Below are positions 35,244-43,665 of a stretch of DNA of 64,000 nucleotides, one piece after another (positions within the stretch are counted from its first letter, which is position 1; every line of letters begins with the position of its first letter). Origin of the DNA: Sedimenticola_A sp040506895 (GTDB lineage: Bacteria > Pseudomonadota > Gammaproteobacteria > Chromatiales > Chromatiaceae); contig JBEVVY010000001.1 of NCBI GenBank assembly GCA_040506895.1, forward strand, positions 806,001-870,000. Direction: 5' to 3'. The position numbers were made by a program, and so were the translations under genes. The notes below the pieces were generated by a model. It saw nothing but the letters and a program-made list of their open reading frames with translations, had not been told where the DNA came from and searched no databases.

Positions 35244-35678
35244 ATGACCGTTCAATGGCGTGAGCAGCTCAGTCTGGGCAATGAACTGATCGACATGGAA
35301 CACCGCTACCTGATCTGCCTGGTCAATATGGTGACCCATTCACTATCCCACCCCGAAGACAGCCTTGAAGATCTCAAATATGCCATCGATGAACTGGTGA
35401 GCTACACCAGGAAACACTTCGAACACGAAGAGAAGCTTCAGCTCAAGATCCAGTATGCCGGCTATGCCGAACACAAGATGCACCACCAGAAGCTGATGGA
35501 GAAGATCGGCGAGATCCACCAGCAGGTGAAGAGCTGGGAAGAGCCCTCAGAAATCGAGGGCAAGGGAGACGAAATCGCCGAACTGCTGCGCAGCTGGCTG
35601 CTCGACCACGTGGTAAAAGAGGATATGAAGCTTAAACCGCTGCTGAAAGGCTACTCGAGGTACCTGGCACCTGATTGA
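35244..35678 (+). CDS. bacteriohemerythrin
   Basis: 144 residues. The di-iron binding pattern is complete: MEHRYL (His), HFEHEEKL (HxxxE), HKMHHQKLM (HxxxH) and HVVKED near the C-terminus. The product binds O2 and may serve in oxygen storage or sensing. A strong ribosome site (GAGGAGGCAAC) precedes the ATG. The gene stands alone between the csiV-like gene and a convergent ATPase gene. Confidence 0.93.
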   Translation: MTVQWREQLSLGNELIDMEHRYLICLVNMVTHSLSHPEDSLEDLKYAIDELVSYTRKHFEHEEKLQLKIQYAGYAEHKMHHQKLMEKIGEIHQQVKSWEEPSEIEGKGDEIAELLRSWLLDHVVKEDMKLKPLLKGYSRYLAPD

Positions 35679-35691
35679 TGCGGTGGTGCGG

Positions 35692-37617
35692 TTACGATTC
35701 CCTGTGATCCCTGAAATAGAGCCTGACCACGCGACCGGTTGAAGCTGTGCCCTCTCTCAGCTCGATCGACCCGGCCTCACCTCGCCCCTCGATCTCGAGT
35801 TGACGATCAGGCACACCTTGGCGCTTGAGATAATCGGCCACGGCAGAAGCCCGCCTCTCTGAAAGCTGGGTGTTGTAATCATGGTCACCTACACTGTCGG
35901 TGAAACCGATGATCTGGACCATGCTCCCCTTTCTGGAATTGAGGGTCGACGCAATCTCGTCCAGCAACACCTCGAACTTGGGCTGCAGAACATCGCTGTC
36001 AAAATCGAAAACAACCTGCAACACCGCATCGCTGGCCGGCTCCTCGACAGGCCGGTCCTGATCAGCCTGCATCGTATTTCTCTCTTCAGAAACGCCTGCG
36101 GCCTGTATGGTCTTCTGTTTTACTTCGCGGTGTTGCTCCGGCCGTTCGATCCGGATCACCGTGGAGTCGCTGTCGGGATTTACTTCTGTGGCCAGTGGCC
36201 CGGAGACTTCCGCTGATTCCTGTTCTATGACTTCCACGTGAGCGAGAGAGGCAACCTGTACCTCTGAATCACCACTCACACGCTTCGCCATGCCACCTGG
36301 TGGCCAGGCACCCTCGGTCCAGTTCGACACCTGAGCCCTCAGGCTGTTAATACCGGCTGCACTCCAGAATGATTCCGGTGCGACCCGCAACAGCTCCTTC
36401 GGAGAGACCGATACCAGGGCAATGATCATGATCGAGAAGATCAGCAGCAGACTGGCAGCGAAGCCCCAGAAAGGCGCAAGACCACTGCCCTGCTCATCCC
36501 TGTGTGACGGGCTGGCTCGTGTTGGTGAAGGAGAGAGTGCAGGCTGCTCCTCGGGCAGTGACAGCTCAACAACCGTATCAGGCACCGCCTGCACGCTTGG
36601 TTCCGGCTCCGGCTCTGGTTCCGGCTCCGGCTTCGGATCGGCGTCGGGTTCAGTCTCGATCATTACCGGCAACGGCTCACTCTCCACCTCACCGGCACCA
36701 GGAGTTGCCTCCGGTTCAGCGGGAGTATTCTCCTCGATGACCTCTGCAAGGCGTACGAGATCGACATTGTCGACCACGGGATGGGTTGCCACATCCGAGC
36801 GGTAGAGGTGCTCGGTCCGCAGTTCGGAAATGGCCACCTGGATTTCGTGTTTTGTCAGCTCGGACTTCTGTTCAAGAGAGCCAAGCAACATCATACGGCT
36901 GCAGGCAATGTTGATTCGACGGGGAATACCGAAGCTGAATTCGTACAGTAAGGGGAAAAGCTCCGGGTTCAGCTTGGGATGTCCCTGCCAGCCGGCCACT
37001 CGCAGGCGGTGCAGAACATACATCACCACCTGTTCAAGGGTGAGCGATTCCAGGTGACATGCGGCTATGATGCGTTGATTCAACTGCTCGAGACGCTTGT
37101 CGACCAGTTTTTCATGGAGCTCCTCCTGGCCGACCAGGAAGATCTGCAGCAAGGGCACACCGCCGATTCTCAGGTTGGTCAGCAGCCGAAGCTCCTCGAG
37201 CGCTTCATGTGTCAGGCCCTGAGCCTCATCGACAACGAGTACCGAACGCCTGCCCTGCCTGAAGTGACTTTCCGCATACTGCTGAAGAGCGTAGAGGATC
37301 TGGGTCTTGCCCATTCCGTCGACGGGGATTTTGAAAGCGTAACCCACCATGGAGAGGATCTCGTCCCCCTCCAGACGGGCACTCACCAGGCGGGCGATGT
37401 TGATGTCCGTGCGATAGAGATCTTCCAGCAGGTCATCGATGAGCGTTGTCTTGCCGGTACCCGGCCCGCCGGTAATGACAGCGAAACCCTCGTTTCGCTC
37501 CAGGGCATATTCCATGTAGGCTTTCGCCTTGGTAAAGGAGGGGTGCCTCAGACAGAATCTGTGGTTTGGACTGAGAAGAAATGGATCTTCCGTCAAGCCG
37601 TAATACTGGTGATACAT
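35692..37617 (-). CDS. ExeA/GspA-type AAA ATPase fused to an OmpA-like peptidoglycan-binding domain
   Basis: 641 residues. The first ~280 residues form an AAA ATPase of the ExeA type: start MYHQYYGLTEDPFLLSP, Walker A GGPGTGKTTL near residue 50, Walker B VLVVDEAQ near residue 127. A linker with five consecutive Glu-Pro pairs leads to one transmembrane helix (about residues 376-400). The last ~110 residues are an OmpA/MotB domain (FDFDSDVLQPKFE; IIGFTDSVGDHDYNTQLSERRA). This combines a cytoplasmic ATPase with a periplasmic peptidoglycan anchor, as in GspA but with a different anchor domain. The ATG at 37617 has GGGAGAG upstream; the 32 extra codons before it were rejected. Confidence 0.85.
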   Translation of the reverse strand: MYHQYYGLTEDPFLLSPNHRFCLRHPSFTKAKAYMEYALERNEGFAVITGGPGTGKTTLIDDLLEDLYRTDINIARLVSARLEGDEILSMVGYAFKIPVDGMGKTQILYALQQYAESHFRQGRRSVLVVDEAQGLTHEALEELRLLTNLRIGGVPLLQIFLVGQEELHEKLVDKRLEQLNQRIIAACHLESLTLEQVVMYVLHRLRVAGWQGHPKLNPELFPLLYEFSFGIPRRINIACSRMMLLGSLEQKSELTKHEIQVAISELRTEHLYRSDVATHPVVDNVDLVRLAEVIEENTPAEPEATPGAGEVESEPLPVMIETEPDADPKPEPEPEPEPEPSVQAVPDTVVELSLPEEQPALSPSPTRASPSHRDEQGSGLAPFWGFAASLLLIFSIMIIALVSVSPKELLRVAPESFWSAAGINSLRAQVSNWTEGAWPPGGMAKRVSGDSEVQVASLAHVEVIEQESAEVSGPLATEVNPDSDSTVIRIERPEQHREVKQKTIQAAGVSEERNTMQADQDRPVEEPASDAVLQVVFDFDSDVLQPKFEVLLDEIASTLNSRKGSMVQIIGFTDSVGDHDYNTQLSERRASAVADYLKRQGVPDRQLEIEGRGEAGSIELREGTASTGRVVRLYFRDHRES

Positions 37618-37974
37618 ACTCTCCCTGGCCCAATTGATCCTAAAAGTGTACCTATGATTGGATTGTTGCGCGTATGAACCTGAATAAGGGAGCGCTCTAT
37701 GGCCTGTTGCCACCAGTGAACCCGCCTATCCAGAAACCTACGAAACCCTAATATCCTGTGGGTATGCAAATGGTTGAGAACTTTCAGTTTCTCCTGCAAA
37801 GGATAAACCAACGCATGGTGAATTTCATCTTACAGTTATTGAAATAACATTAATTCACGTAGGAGGAGTTGAGGGCGCACAGATCTTATTGATGGAGATC
37901 TGTTCACCTGTCATCGCTCGCAGCCAGAAGCGGCCATCCGGACAGCCAGTGTCACAATGTGTGGCTAATTGATC
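37618..37974. other. intergenic stretch with an 8-bp inverted repeat
   Basis: ACAGATCT (37879-37886) and AGATCTGT (37896-37903) face each other over a 9-nt spacer. Nothing else could be supported; the region upstream of the ATPase gene probably holds its promoter. Confidence 0.4.
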
Positions 37975-38568
37975 TTATTTCATCCCGCTGATGTACTGCG
38001 CCAGTGCATGAATCTCAAAGTCGGTCAGCTTCGAGGCGATGGAGTGCATAATGGCGTTGTCGTTTGTACGGGTACGACGATTGAACTCGATCAGCTGGTC
38101 GGCGACGTAGCGTTTATGCTGTCCCGCAAGGCGTGGTAACTGGTTGGTTCCCCTGCCCTCGTCACCGTGACAGGATTTGCATGCGGCCACACCCGAGTAC
38201 TTGTTACCCTTGTGGTAGAGATAGGCACCCACTGCCGCGAACTCCTTGTCCCGCACCCGGTGTGCCTTGGCCGGTTTGGATGCGAAATATTCACCCAGGG
38301 CCCTCATCTCCTCTTCCGTCAGATCAGCAGCCATCTCGTTCATGGTGCCCTTGCGGCGGCCACTCTTGAAGTCCGCCAGCTGCTTGGCGATATACTCGGC
38401 ATGCTGCCCCGCCAGGCGCGGGTAGATGGCGCTCGAACCTTCACCACTCTTGCCATGGCACATGTGGCATTTCTGCTCCACGATCTCCAGTGCACGCTGA
38501 CTGTCGGCCGCGTACACCAGGCCAGTGATGAGCGTCAGTGCCGCAAACAGATTCACCTTCATCAACAT
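37975..38568 (-). CDS. di-heme cytochrome c, c4/c553 type
   Basis: 197 residues. A signal peptide (KVNLFAALTLITGLVYA) precedes two homologous halves with CHMCH and CKSCH. Each half has a PRLAGQH motif (YPRLAGQHAEYI and LPRLAGQHKRYV), the hallmark of cytochrome c4. It is a soluble periplasmic electron carrier, typically to a terminal oxidase. The ATG at 38566-38568 was chosen; GGAG lies 7 bp upstream. Longer starts would place charged residues ahead of the signal peptide. Confidence 0.92.
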   Translation of the reverse strand: MLMKVNLFAALTLITGLVYAADSQRALEIVEQKCHMCHGKSGEGSSAIYPRLAGQHAEYIAKQLADFKSGRRKGTMNEMAADLTEEEMRALGEYFASKPAKAHRVRDKEFAAVGAYLYHKGNKYSGVAACKSCHGDEGRGTNQLPRLAGQHKRYVADQLIEFNRRTRTNDNAIMHSIASKLTDFEIHALAQYISGMK

Positions 38569-38647
38569 CGCTATCTCCAGCTCGTTTTTCCTGACAGCTA
38601 TCAATTAAACCATCGGCCCGTCCAAAACGACCTTGATGAAGCTCAAT

Positions 38648-39841
38648 TCAGGTCTCCGGGAGTGCATTGCTATCCGGCCATCGCTCCATCTTCATAAGCA
38701 ACAGCACCAGGATCATACCGATCAGCACAATGACCGCGGCAAGGTAGAGGGAACCGTAATAACTGCCGGTGGACTCGGCCATGTTGCCCGCCAGTGCCGG
38801 TGCCACCACCTGGGCAACACCGTAACTCAGGGTCAGCTTGCCCATCGGTTTTGCCGGCTTGGTGGGAAAGAACTTACCCACCATGGTCAGCATCAGGCTG
38901 ACGATGCCAATGAAGGTCCCACCGTAAAGGGCGGCGCTGAGCATGACGGTATAAAAACCGCTATCGAGCGCCGGCAGCACGATACCCACGATCTGCAGCG
39001 CGTAGGCGAGCAGCAGGGCCGGTAACTCGCCCATGCGGCGCGCTATCCGGTCCCAGATGTAGGTGGCAGGCGCCGCTGCCAATCCCACAATCAGCCAGGC
39101 CAGTTCTCCGCTGCCCTGGAGGTGCGGCTCCCCTTCCACGATCACGACGAGAAAGGTGGCACTGATGACATAACCGAAGCCGGCACAGAAGTAACTGGCG
39201 AACAGCAGCAGCATCCAGCTTCTTCTTGGTGGGGTGTCCTTCAGTTCATATCCATGAATGGTGCGCGGATTGTCTCCCGGTCGGGGGAGCCAGCGCCATG
39301 CCGGGATGGCGAGCAGTATGCCAATCAGTGTCAGCACCAGCCACTGCTCCTGCCAGTTGAAGCGGGAGATCATCAGGTCAACCGCTACCGCGGTAAGCAC
39401 AATGCCCAGCCCAAGACCGCTGAAATGGATACCCAGTTCCATTTTGTGATGGTGACGGATCAACCAGTTCAAAATGAGCCCCGAGCCGATGAGAAGACCG
39501 GCAGCACTGCTCAGGCCGGCAAAGAAACGCATCACGCTCCACACCAGCATGCTTTCACTCAGGGCCATTCCGGCGGTGGTGACAATGGCCAGGACAAGAC
39601 CGATGCGGTAGAGGGTATCCTTGATTTTCAGATTGCTCACCGATGCGGCGATCAGCGCCCCGCACATGTAACCGAGATAGTTGTATGTGGCCAGCCAACC
39701 ACCGGAAGCATCTCCCAGCCAGGTCTGATCCTGCATCACCTGAAGCAGAGGTGTATAGGCAAAGCGGGCGATTCCCAGCATCAGGATCAGGCTCGAAACG
39801 CCTGCTATCAGCACCTTGATGTGGGACCGGGCGTGCTCCAC
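38648..39841 (-). CDS. YbfB/YjiJ-family MFS transporter
   Basis: 397 residues with about twelve transmembrane segments. GIARFAYTPLLQVMQ near the N-terminus and the following LGDASGGWLATYNYLGYMCGAL are characteristic of the YbfB/YjiJ family; no substrate is known. The GTG at 39839-39841 was chosen with AGGAG 9 bp upstream; the 36 upstream codons have no transporter homology. Confidence 0.86.
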   Translation of the reverse strand: MEHARSHIKVLIAGVSSLILMLGIARFAYTPLLQVMQDQTWLGDASGGWLATYNYLGYMCGALIAASVSNLKIKDTLYRIGLVLAIVTTAGMALSESMLVWSVMRFFAGLSSAAGLLIGSGLILNWLIRHHHKMELGIHFSGLGLGIVLTAVAVDLMISRFNWQEQWLVLTLIGILLAIPAWRWLPRPGDNPRTIHGYELKDTPPRRSWMLLLFASYFCAGFGYVISATFLVVIVEGEPHLQGSGELAWLIVGLAAAPATYIWDRIARRMGELPALLLAYALQIVGIVLPALDSGFYTVMLSAALYGGTFIGIVSLMLTMVGKFFPTKPAKPMGKLTLSYGVAQVVAPALAGNMAESTGSYYGSLYLAAVIVLIGMILVLLLMKMERWPDSNALPET

Positions 39842-39969
39842 AGAGTGGATCTCCTCGCATTTATGGATTGGGAATACAGCCGCTGTTGAAAAACCTGGAA
39901 CAGGCAGTGCCCATCCAGTATAACCTGCATCTGCCGTTGAATCAGGCATGAATGCGTGGGGAAATAATA

Positions 39970-39996
39970 AGCCCGACCAAGGTGACTGGCCGGGCT
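39970..39996 (-). terminator. rho-independent terminator of the M48 protease gene
   Basis: On the minus strand AGCCCG and CGGGCT arms, with weaker inner pairing, are followed by TATTATTT. It lies 84 bp after the M48-pilin gene stop. Confidence 0.65.
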
Positions 39997-40079
39997 CATG
40001 ATTCGGCTTGTTGGCTATTCCGGCGTGTCAGAAACTCCTGGCCGGGAACAGGTCATAGCCGGAACTTATTCGATCGTGT

Positions 40080-41285
40080 TCAGCGGCATTCATGCGGCAG
40101 CTGTTGCTGCGGAAGGTTCTGCCCGTAACACGACCAGTTAAGCTCACCCTCTTCAATGCTGGGTTCGAGAACGACATATTGCTCTTCACCGCTATCGGAC
40201 TCGCCTATCTTGGCCGCCACGATACCGTTTCCGTAGAGAGCGATCTCGAATTTGCCCGCATTACCGCTCAACACTTCGCTTTCGTAGCCCAGGTCCTTCA
40301 GTGTGGCAGGCCACTCCTGCTTTTCAATAACATACTCAGTGACCTGCTCCTGAACGCCCCTTGCGGTCGAAAAGGCGATGGCGATCTGTGCCTTCTGCAC
40401 ATACGCGTGGTAAGCAGGTATCGAGATTGCAGCCAGTATGGCGATCATTGCCACTGCCACCATGAGGGATGCGACACCACCTGCGCCGAAGCGTGGAATG
40501 AACAGTGACAGAAACCATGCAAAGAGATTGCGTCGGGGGTGGCTGATCTCCTCTCCCCTTACAAGCGCAAGGCTGGTCGACATCCGCTTGGTGAGCCATG
40601 GGTAATCACTGATAAGCTCATTGAAGGACATCCAGAAGCCGGTTGTATATGCCACCTGCCCAATATACGCCTCTGAATTGATCGTCTTCCATTTTGTATC
40701 ACCCGCAGCAATAGCGGCCAGGGCGCTCTTGATATCGCTCTCGTTCTGGCAACAGGCGACGCCATATCGATCGCAGGTGTACTCCTCGGCCCGCCTCAGT
40801 GCCGTACCGATAACCGGCAGTACAGATGCCGGCATCAATACAGGCCCCCACAACAGGTGCTTACGATGAATATGCCCAAGCTCGTGCCCAAGATAGAAGT
40901 TGATCGCACCCGGCTGATCCTCGAGGGCATCGATCACATCGCTGAACAGAACGACAAAGTGTCTTCCAAGGAAACGTGTGGCCAGTGCATTGAAGAAATC
41001 TGTTCTGAGGATATAGGCCTCGGGGATCTCTTCCACTCCCACCTTTTCGCAGCAGGAAACCAGCCTATTGTGAAGATCGGGAAACTGCTCTTCACTGATC
41101 TTCACACCGGTTCCCTTCAGATAGGATATGAATGCTGACTGTGCAAACAGGAAGAAGAGATACCCAAGCAGAATGAACAGCAGTGCCACCCCCATGGTTC
41201 CCACTATCAAACCAAGCCAGAACAGGATGGAGATGATTGCCGAGATCCGGAACAGTGGCTTTTCATGTCTATAAACAAGATTCAT
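40080..41285 (-). CDS. M48-family metalloprotease fused to a pilin-like C-terminal domain
   Basis: 401 residues. N-terminal transmembrane helices (about residues 13-50) precede an M48 peptidase domain with HELGH near residue 135 and the third-ligand region RRAEEYTCDRYG. From about residue 275 comes MVAVAMIAILAAISIPAYH, which is the hydrophobic helix of type IV pilins, followed by a short globular tail ending in WSCYGQNLPQQQLPHECR. The pilin part has no prepilin-peptidase Gly-Phe junction, so the domain is probably membrane-retained. Start at 41285 with AGGA upstream. Confidence 0.85.
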   Translation of the reverse strand: MNLVYRHEKPLFRISAIISILFWLGLIVGTMGVALLFILLGYLFFLFAQSAFISYLKGTGVKISEEQFPDLHNRLVSCCEKVGVEEIPEAYILRTDFFNALATRFLGRHFVVLFSDVIDALEDQPGAINFYLGHELGHIHRKHLLWGPVLMPASVLPVIGTALRRAEEYTCDRYGVACCQNESDIKSALAAIAAGDTKWKTINSEAYIGQVAYTTGFWMSFNELISDYPWLTKRMSTSLALVRGEEISHPRRNLFAWFLSLFIPRFGAGGVASLMVAVAMIAILAAISIPAYHAYVQKAQIAIAFSTARGVQEQVTEYVIEKQEWPATLKDLGYESEVLSGNAGKFEIALYGNGIVAAKIGESDSGEEQYVVLEPSIEEGELNWSCYGQNLPQQQLPHECR

Positions 41286-41581
41286 GGGATGTTCCTTTTT
41301 TGTTGTTGAAGCGTCCTTGTAAACATGGACATTGAACACGAATAGCTTCCAAGCGAAAAGAGGGTAATGGGTGCAGTGAGTTGTCGAACAACGTACCACC
41401 GCTCCGCATACCGGGTGACATCCGGTAAGTTGGTGACACAGACAATAACCCTTAATTTCCTGGAGGTTATCAAAGAAAACCCCGCTCAGGAATTATTTTC
41501 TTTTGGCTGCGCGAAAGAGATCACACTTCGGATCCTCCCCGGCCGGCTGATCGCGCTTGAGACTGTGACAGGTGAAAAAGA

Positions 41582-41614
41582 AAAAGCCCGACCAGTAGAT
41601 CTGATCGGGCTTTT
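41582..41614. terminator. terminator downstream of tRNA-Glu
   Basis: AAAAGCCCGA (41582-41591) pairs with TCGGGCTTTT (41605-41614) around a 13-nt loop. A- and T-runs on both flanks make it bidirectional; it ends the tRNA transcript on the minus strand. Confidence 0.75.
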
Positions 41615-41619
41615 CTGTA

Positions 41620-41695
41620 TGGCGTCCCCTAGGGGAGTCGAACCCCTGTTACCGCCGTGAAAGGGCGGTGTCCTAGGCCTCTAGACGAAGGGGAC
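41620..41695 (-). tRNA. tRNA-Glu (anticodon TTC)
   Basis: The minus strand reads GTCCCCTTCGTCTAGAGGCC and continues through a CCCTTTCACGG anticodon arm (anticodon TTC) and GGTTCGACTCC T-arm to an encoded CCA. Acceptor GTCCCCT pairs with AGGGGAC. It is the second gene of the tRNA-Ala-tRNA-Glu unit. Confidence 0.97.
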
Positions 41696-41764
41696 AGGAC
41701 AGTTGCTTTCCATCGCTTGTTCAGGTCTTGCGACCCTGTTCAGAGTTCCTCTCTGAACGGTGTT

Positions 41765-41840
41765 TGGTGGAGCTAGGCGGGATCGAACCGCCGACCTCTA
41801 CACTGCCAGTGTAGCGCTCTCCCAGCTGAGCTATAGCCCC
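41765..41840 (-). tRNA. tRNA-Ala (anticodon GGC)
   Basis: The minus strand starts GGGGCTATAGCTCAGCTGGG; the anticodon loop CTGGCAG gives anticodon GGC, and the T-arm GGTTCGATCCC and encoded CCA follow. The pair tRNA-Ala(GGC)-tRNA-Glu beside gltX is common in gammaproteobacteria. Confidence 0.97.
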
Positions 41841-41939
41841 GAAGAAGGCGCGTATATTAGAGGAGCCGGAGGACTTTGTCCATACCCTTTTTGAAAGAAA
41901 TTCAAACAAAACCCCCTTGTAGTTTCAGGGTCGTGATAC

Positions 41940-43631
41940 TCAACCCTTCTGCTCGATTTTGGCCCAGGAATCGCGCAGGGTGACGGTTCGGTTGAACACC
42001 AGTCGGTCAGCACTGGATTCCTTGTCTGACGTGAAATACCCCTCCCTCTCGAACTGGAAACGGGTCCCCTCTGCAGCCTCTTTCAGGCTGGGTTCAACCA
42101 TCGCCTGGGTCAGGGTCAGCAGCGAGTCGGGGTTGATGTGCTCCAGGAAGGATTCCACCTCCTTGTCACCATCGGGATTGGGGTGATTGAACAGGCGGTC
42201 GTAGAGGCGGATTTCAGCCGGCACGCCCTCCGTGGCGGATACCCAGTGAATCACGCCACGCACCTTGCGCCCCACGGGATTGGCGCCCAGGGTGTCGGGG
42301 TCGTAGGTACAGCGCAGTTCGACGATTTCACCCTGTTCGTCCTTGATCACCTGCTCTGCCTTGATCACGTAGGCGTTGCGCAGCCGCACCTCGCCACCGG
42401 TGACCAGGCGCTTGTACTTCTTGTTGGCCTCTTCACGGAAGTCGGCCTTGTCGATGTAGATCTCCCGGGTCAGCGGAACCGTGCGGGTTCCCTTGCTCTC
42501 GTCCTTGGGATGGTTTGCCGCGGTGAGCTGCTCGACCTCTCCCTCCGGGTAGTTCTCGATCACCACCTTCAAAGGGTGGAGAACCGCCATGGCGCGGGGC
42601 GCATTGGCGTCCAGGTCCTCACGGATACAGGCCTCCAGCATACCCATCTCCACCGAGTTGTCCGACTTGGTGACACCGATACGGTCGCAGAAGGTACGGA
42701 TGGATGAAGGGGTGTAACCACGACGGCGCAGGCCGGCGATGGTCGGCATACGGGGGTCGTCCCAACCCGCCACGTGACCCTCGTCCACCAGCTGGGTCAG
42801 CTTCCGTTTGCTGACCACGGTGTACTGCAGGTTGAGCCGGGAGAACTCAATCTGCTGGGGATGGCAGTCGATCGAGATATTGTCCAGGGCCCAATCGTAG
42901 AGGGGGCGGTGATCCTCGAACTCCAGGGTGCAGAGGGAATGGGTGATACCCTCCAGCGCATCCGAGATGGGATGGGTGAAGTCGTACATCGGGTAGATGC
43001 ACCACTCTTCACCGGTCTGGTGGTGGATCACGCCGTGGCGGATCCTGTAGAGGGTGGGATCGCGCATGTTCATATTGGGCGATGCCATGTCGATTTTGGC
43101 ACGCAACACCCGTCTGCCATCCTCGAACTCCCCCGCTTTCATGCGTGCGAACAGGTCCAGGTTCTCCTCCACCGAACGGCTCCGGTAGGGACTCTCCCGA
43201 CCCGGCTCGGTAAGGGTGCCGCGATACTCACGGGTCTCTTCGGCGGTGAGATCACAGACATAGGCCTTGCCATTACGGATCAGCTCTACGGCAAAGTCAT
43301 GCAACTGCTCGAAATAATCCGAGGCGTAGTAGAGACGATCGTCCCAGTCGAAGCCGAGCCAGCGCACATCATTCTGGATCGCGTCGACATACTCCTGGTT
43401 CTCCTTGTGCGGATTGGTGTCGTCGAAACGCAGGTTGCACTGGCCACCCGCGTAGTCCCTGGCGATGCCGAAATTGAGACAGATCGACTTGGCATGACCG
43501 ATGTGCAGGAAGCCATTGGGCTCGGGTGGGAAACGGGTGTGCACCCTGCCGCCGTGTTTGCCGTTCTTCAGATCCTCGTCGATGATCTGGCGTATGAAGT
43601 TGCTCGGTGCCGTGTTATCGCTATTGCTCAT
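41940..43631 (-). CDS. glnS: glutaminyl-tRNA synthetase
   Basis: 563 residues, close to E. coli GlnS (554). HIGH-type motif PPEPNGFLHIGHAKS near residue 40; KMSKS counterpart VVSKRKL near residue 270. The C-terminal anticodon-binding barrel follows (RLVTGGEVRLRNAYVIKAEQV). The open frame continues 49 codons upstream into gltX, but the ATG at 43629-43631 begins the homologous segment MSNSDNTAPSNFI. Confidence 0.96.
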   Translation of the reverse strand: MSNSDNTAPSNFIRQIIDEDLKNGKHGGRVHTRFPPEPNGFLHIGHAKSICLNFGIARDYAGGQCNLRFDDTNPHKENQEYVDAIQNDVRWLGFDWDDRLYYASDYFEQLHDFAVELIRNGKAYVCDLTAEETREYRGTLTEPGRESPYRSRSVEENLDLFARMKAGEFEDGRRVLRAKIDMASPNMNMRDPTLYRIRHGVIHHQTGEEWCIYPMYDFTHPISDALEGITHSLCTLEFEDHRPLYDWALDNISIDCHPQQIEFSRLNLQYTVVSKRKLTQLVDEGHVAGWDDPRMPTIAGLRRRGYTPSSIRTFCDRIGVTKSDNSVEMGMLEACIREDLDANAPRAMAVLHPLKVVIENYPEGEVEQLTAANHPKDESKGTRTVPLTREIYIDKADFREEANKKYKRLVTGGEVRLRNAYVIKAEQVIKDEQGEIVELRCTYDPDTLGANPVGRKVRGVIHWVSATEGVPAEIRLYDRLFNHPNPDGDKEVESFLEHINPDSLLTLTQAMVEPSLKEAAEGTRFQFEREGYFTSDKESSADRLVFNRTVTLRDSWAKIEQKG

Positions 43632-43665
43632 TTGGGTCTTGTTCAAATGCAGGTGATTGATCGGA

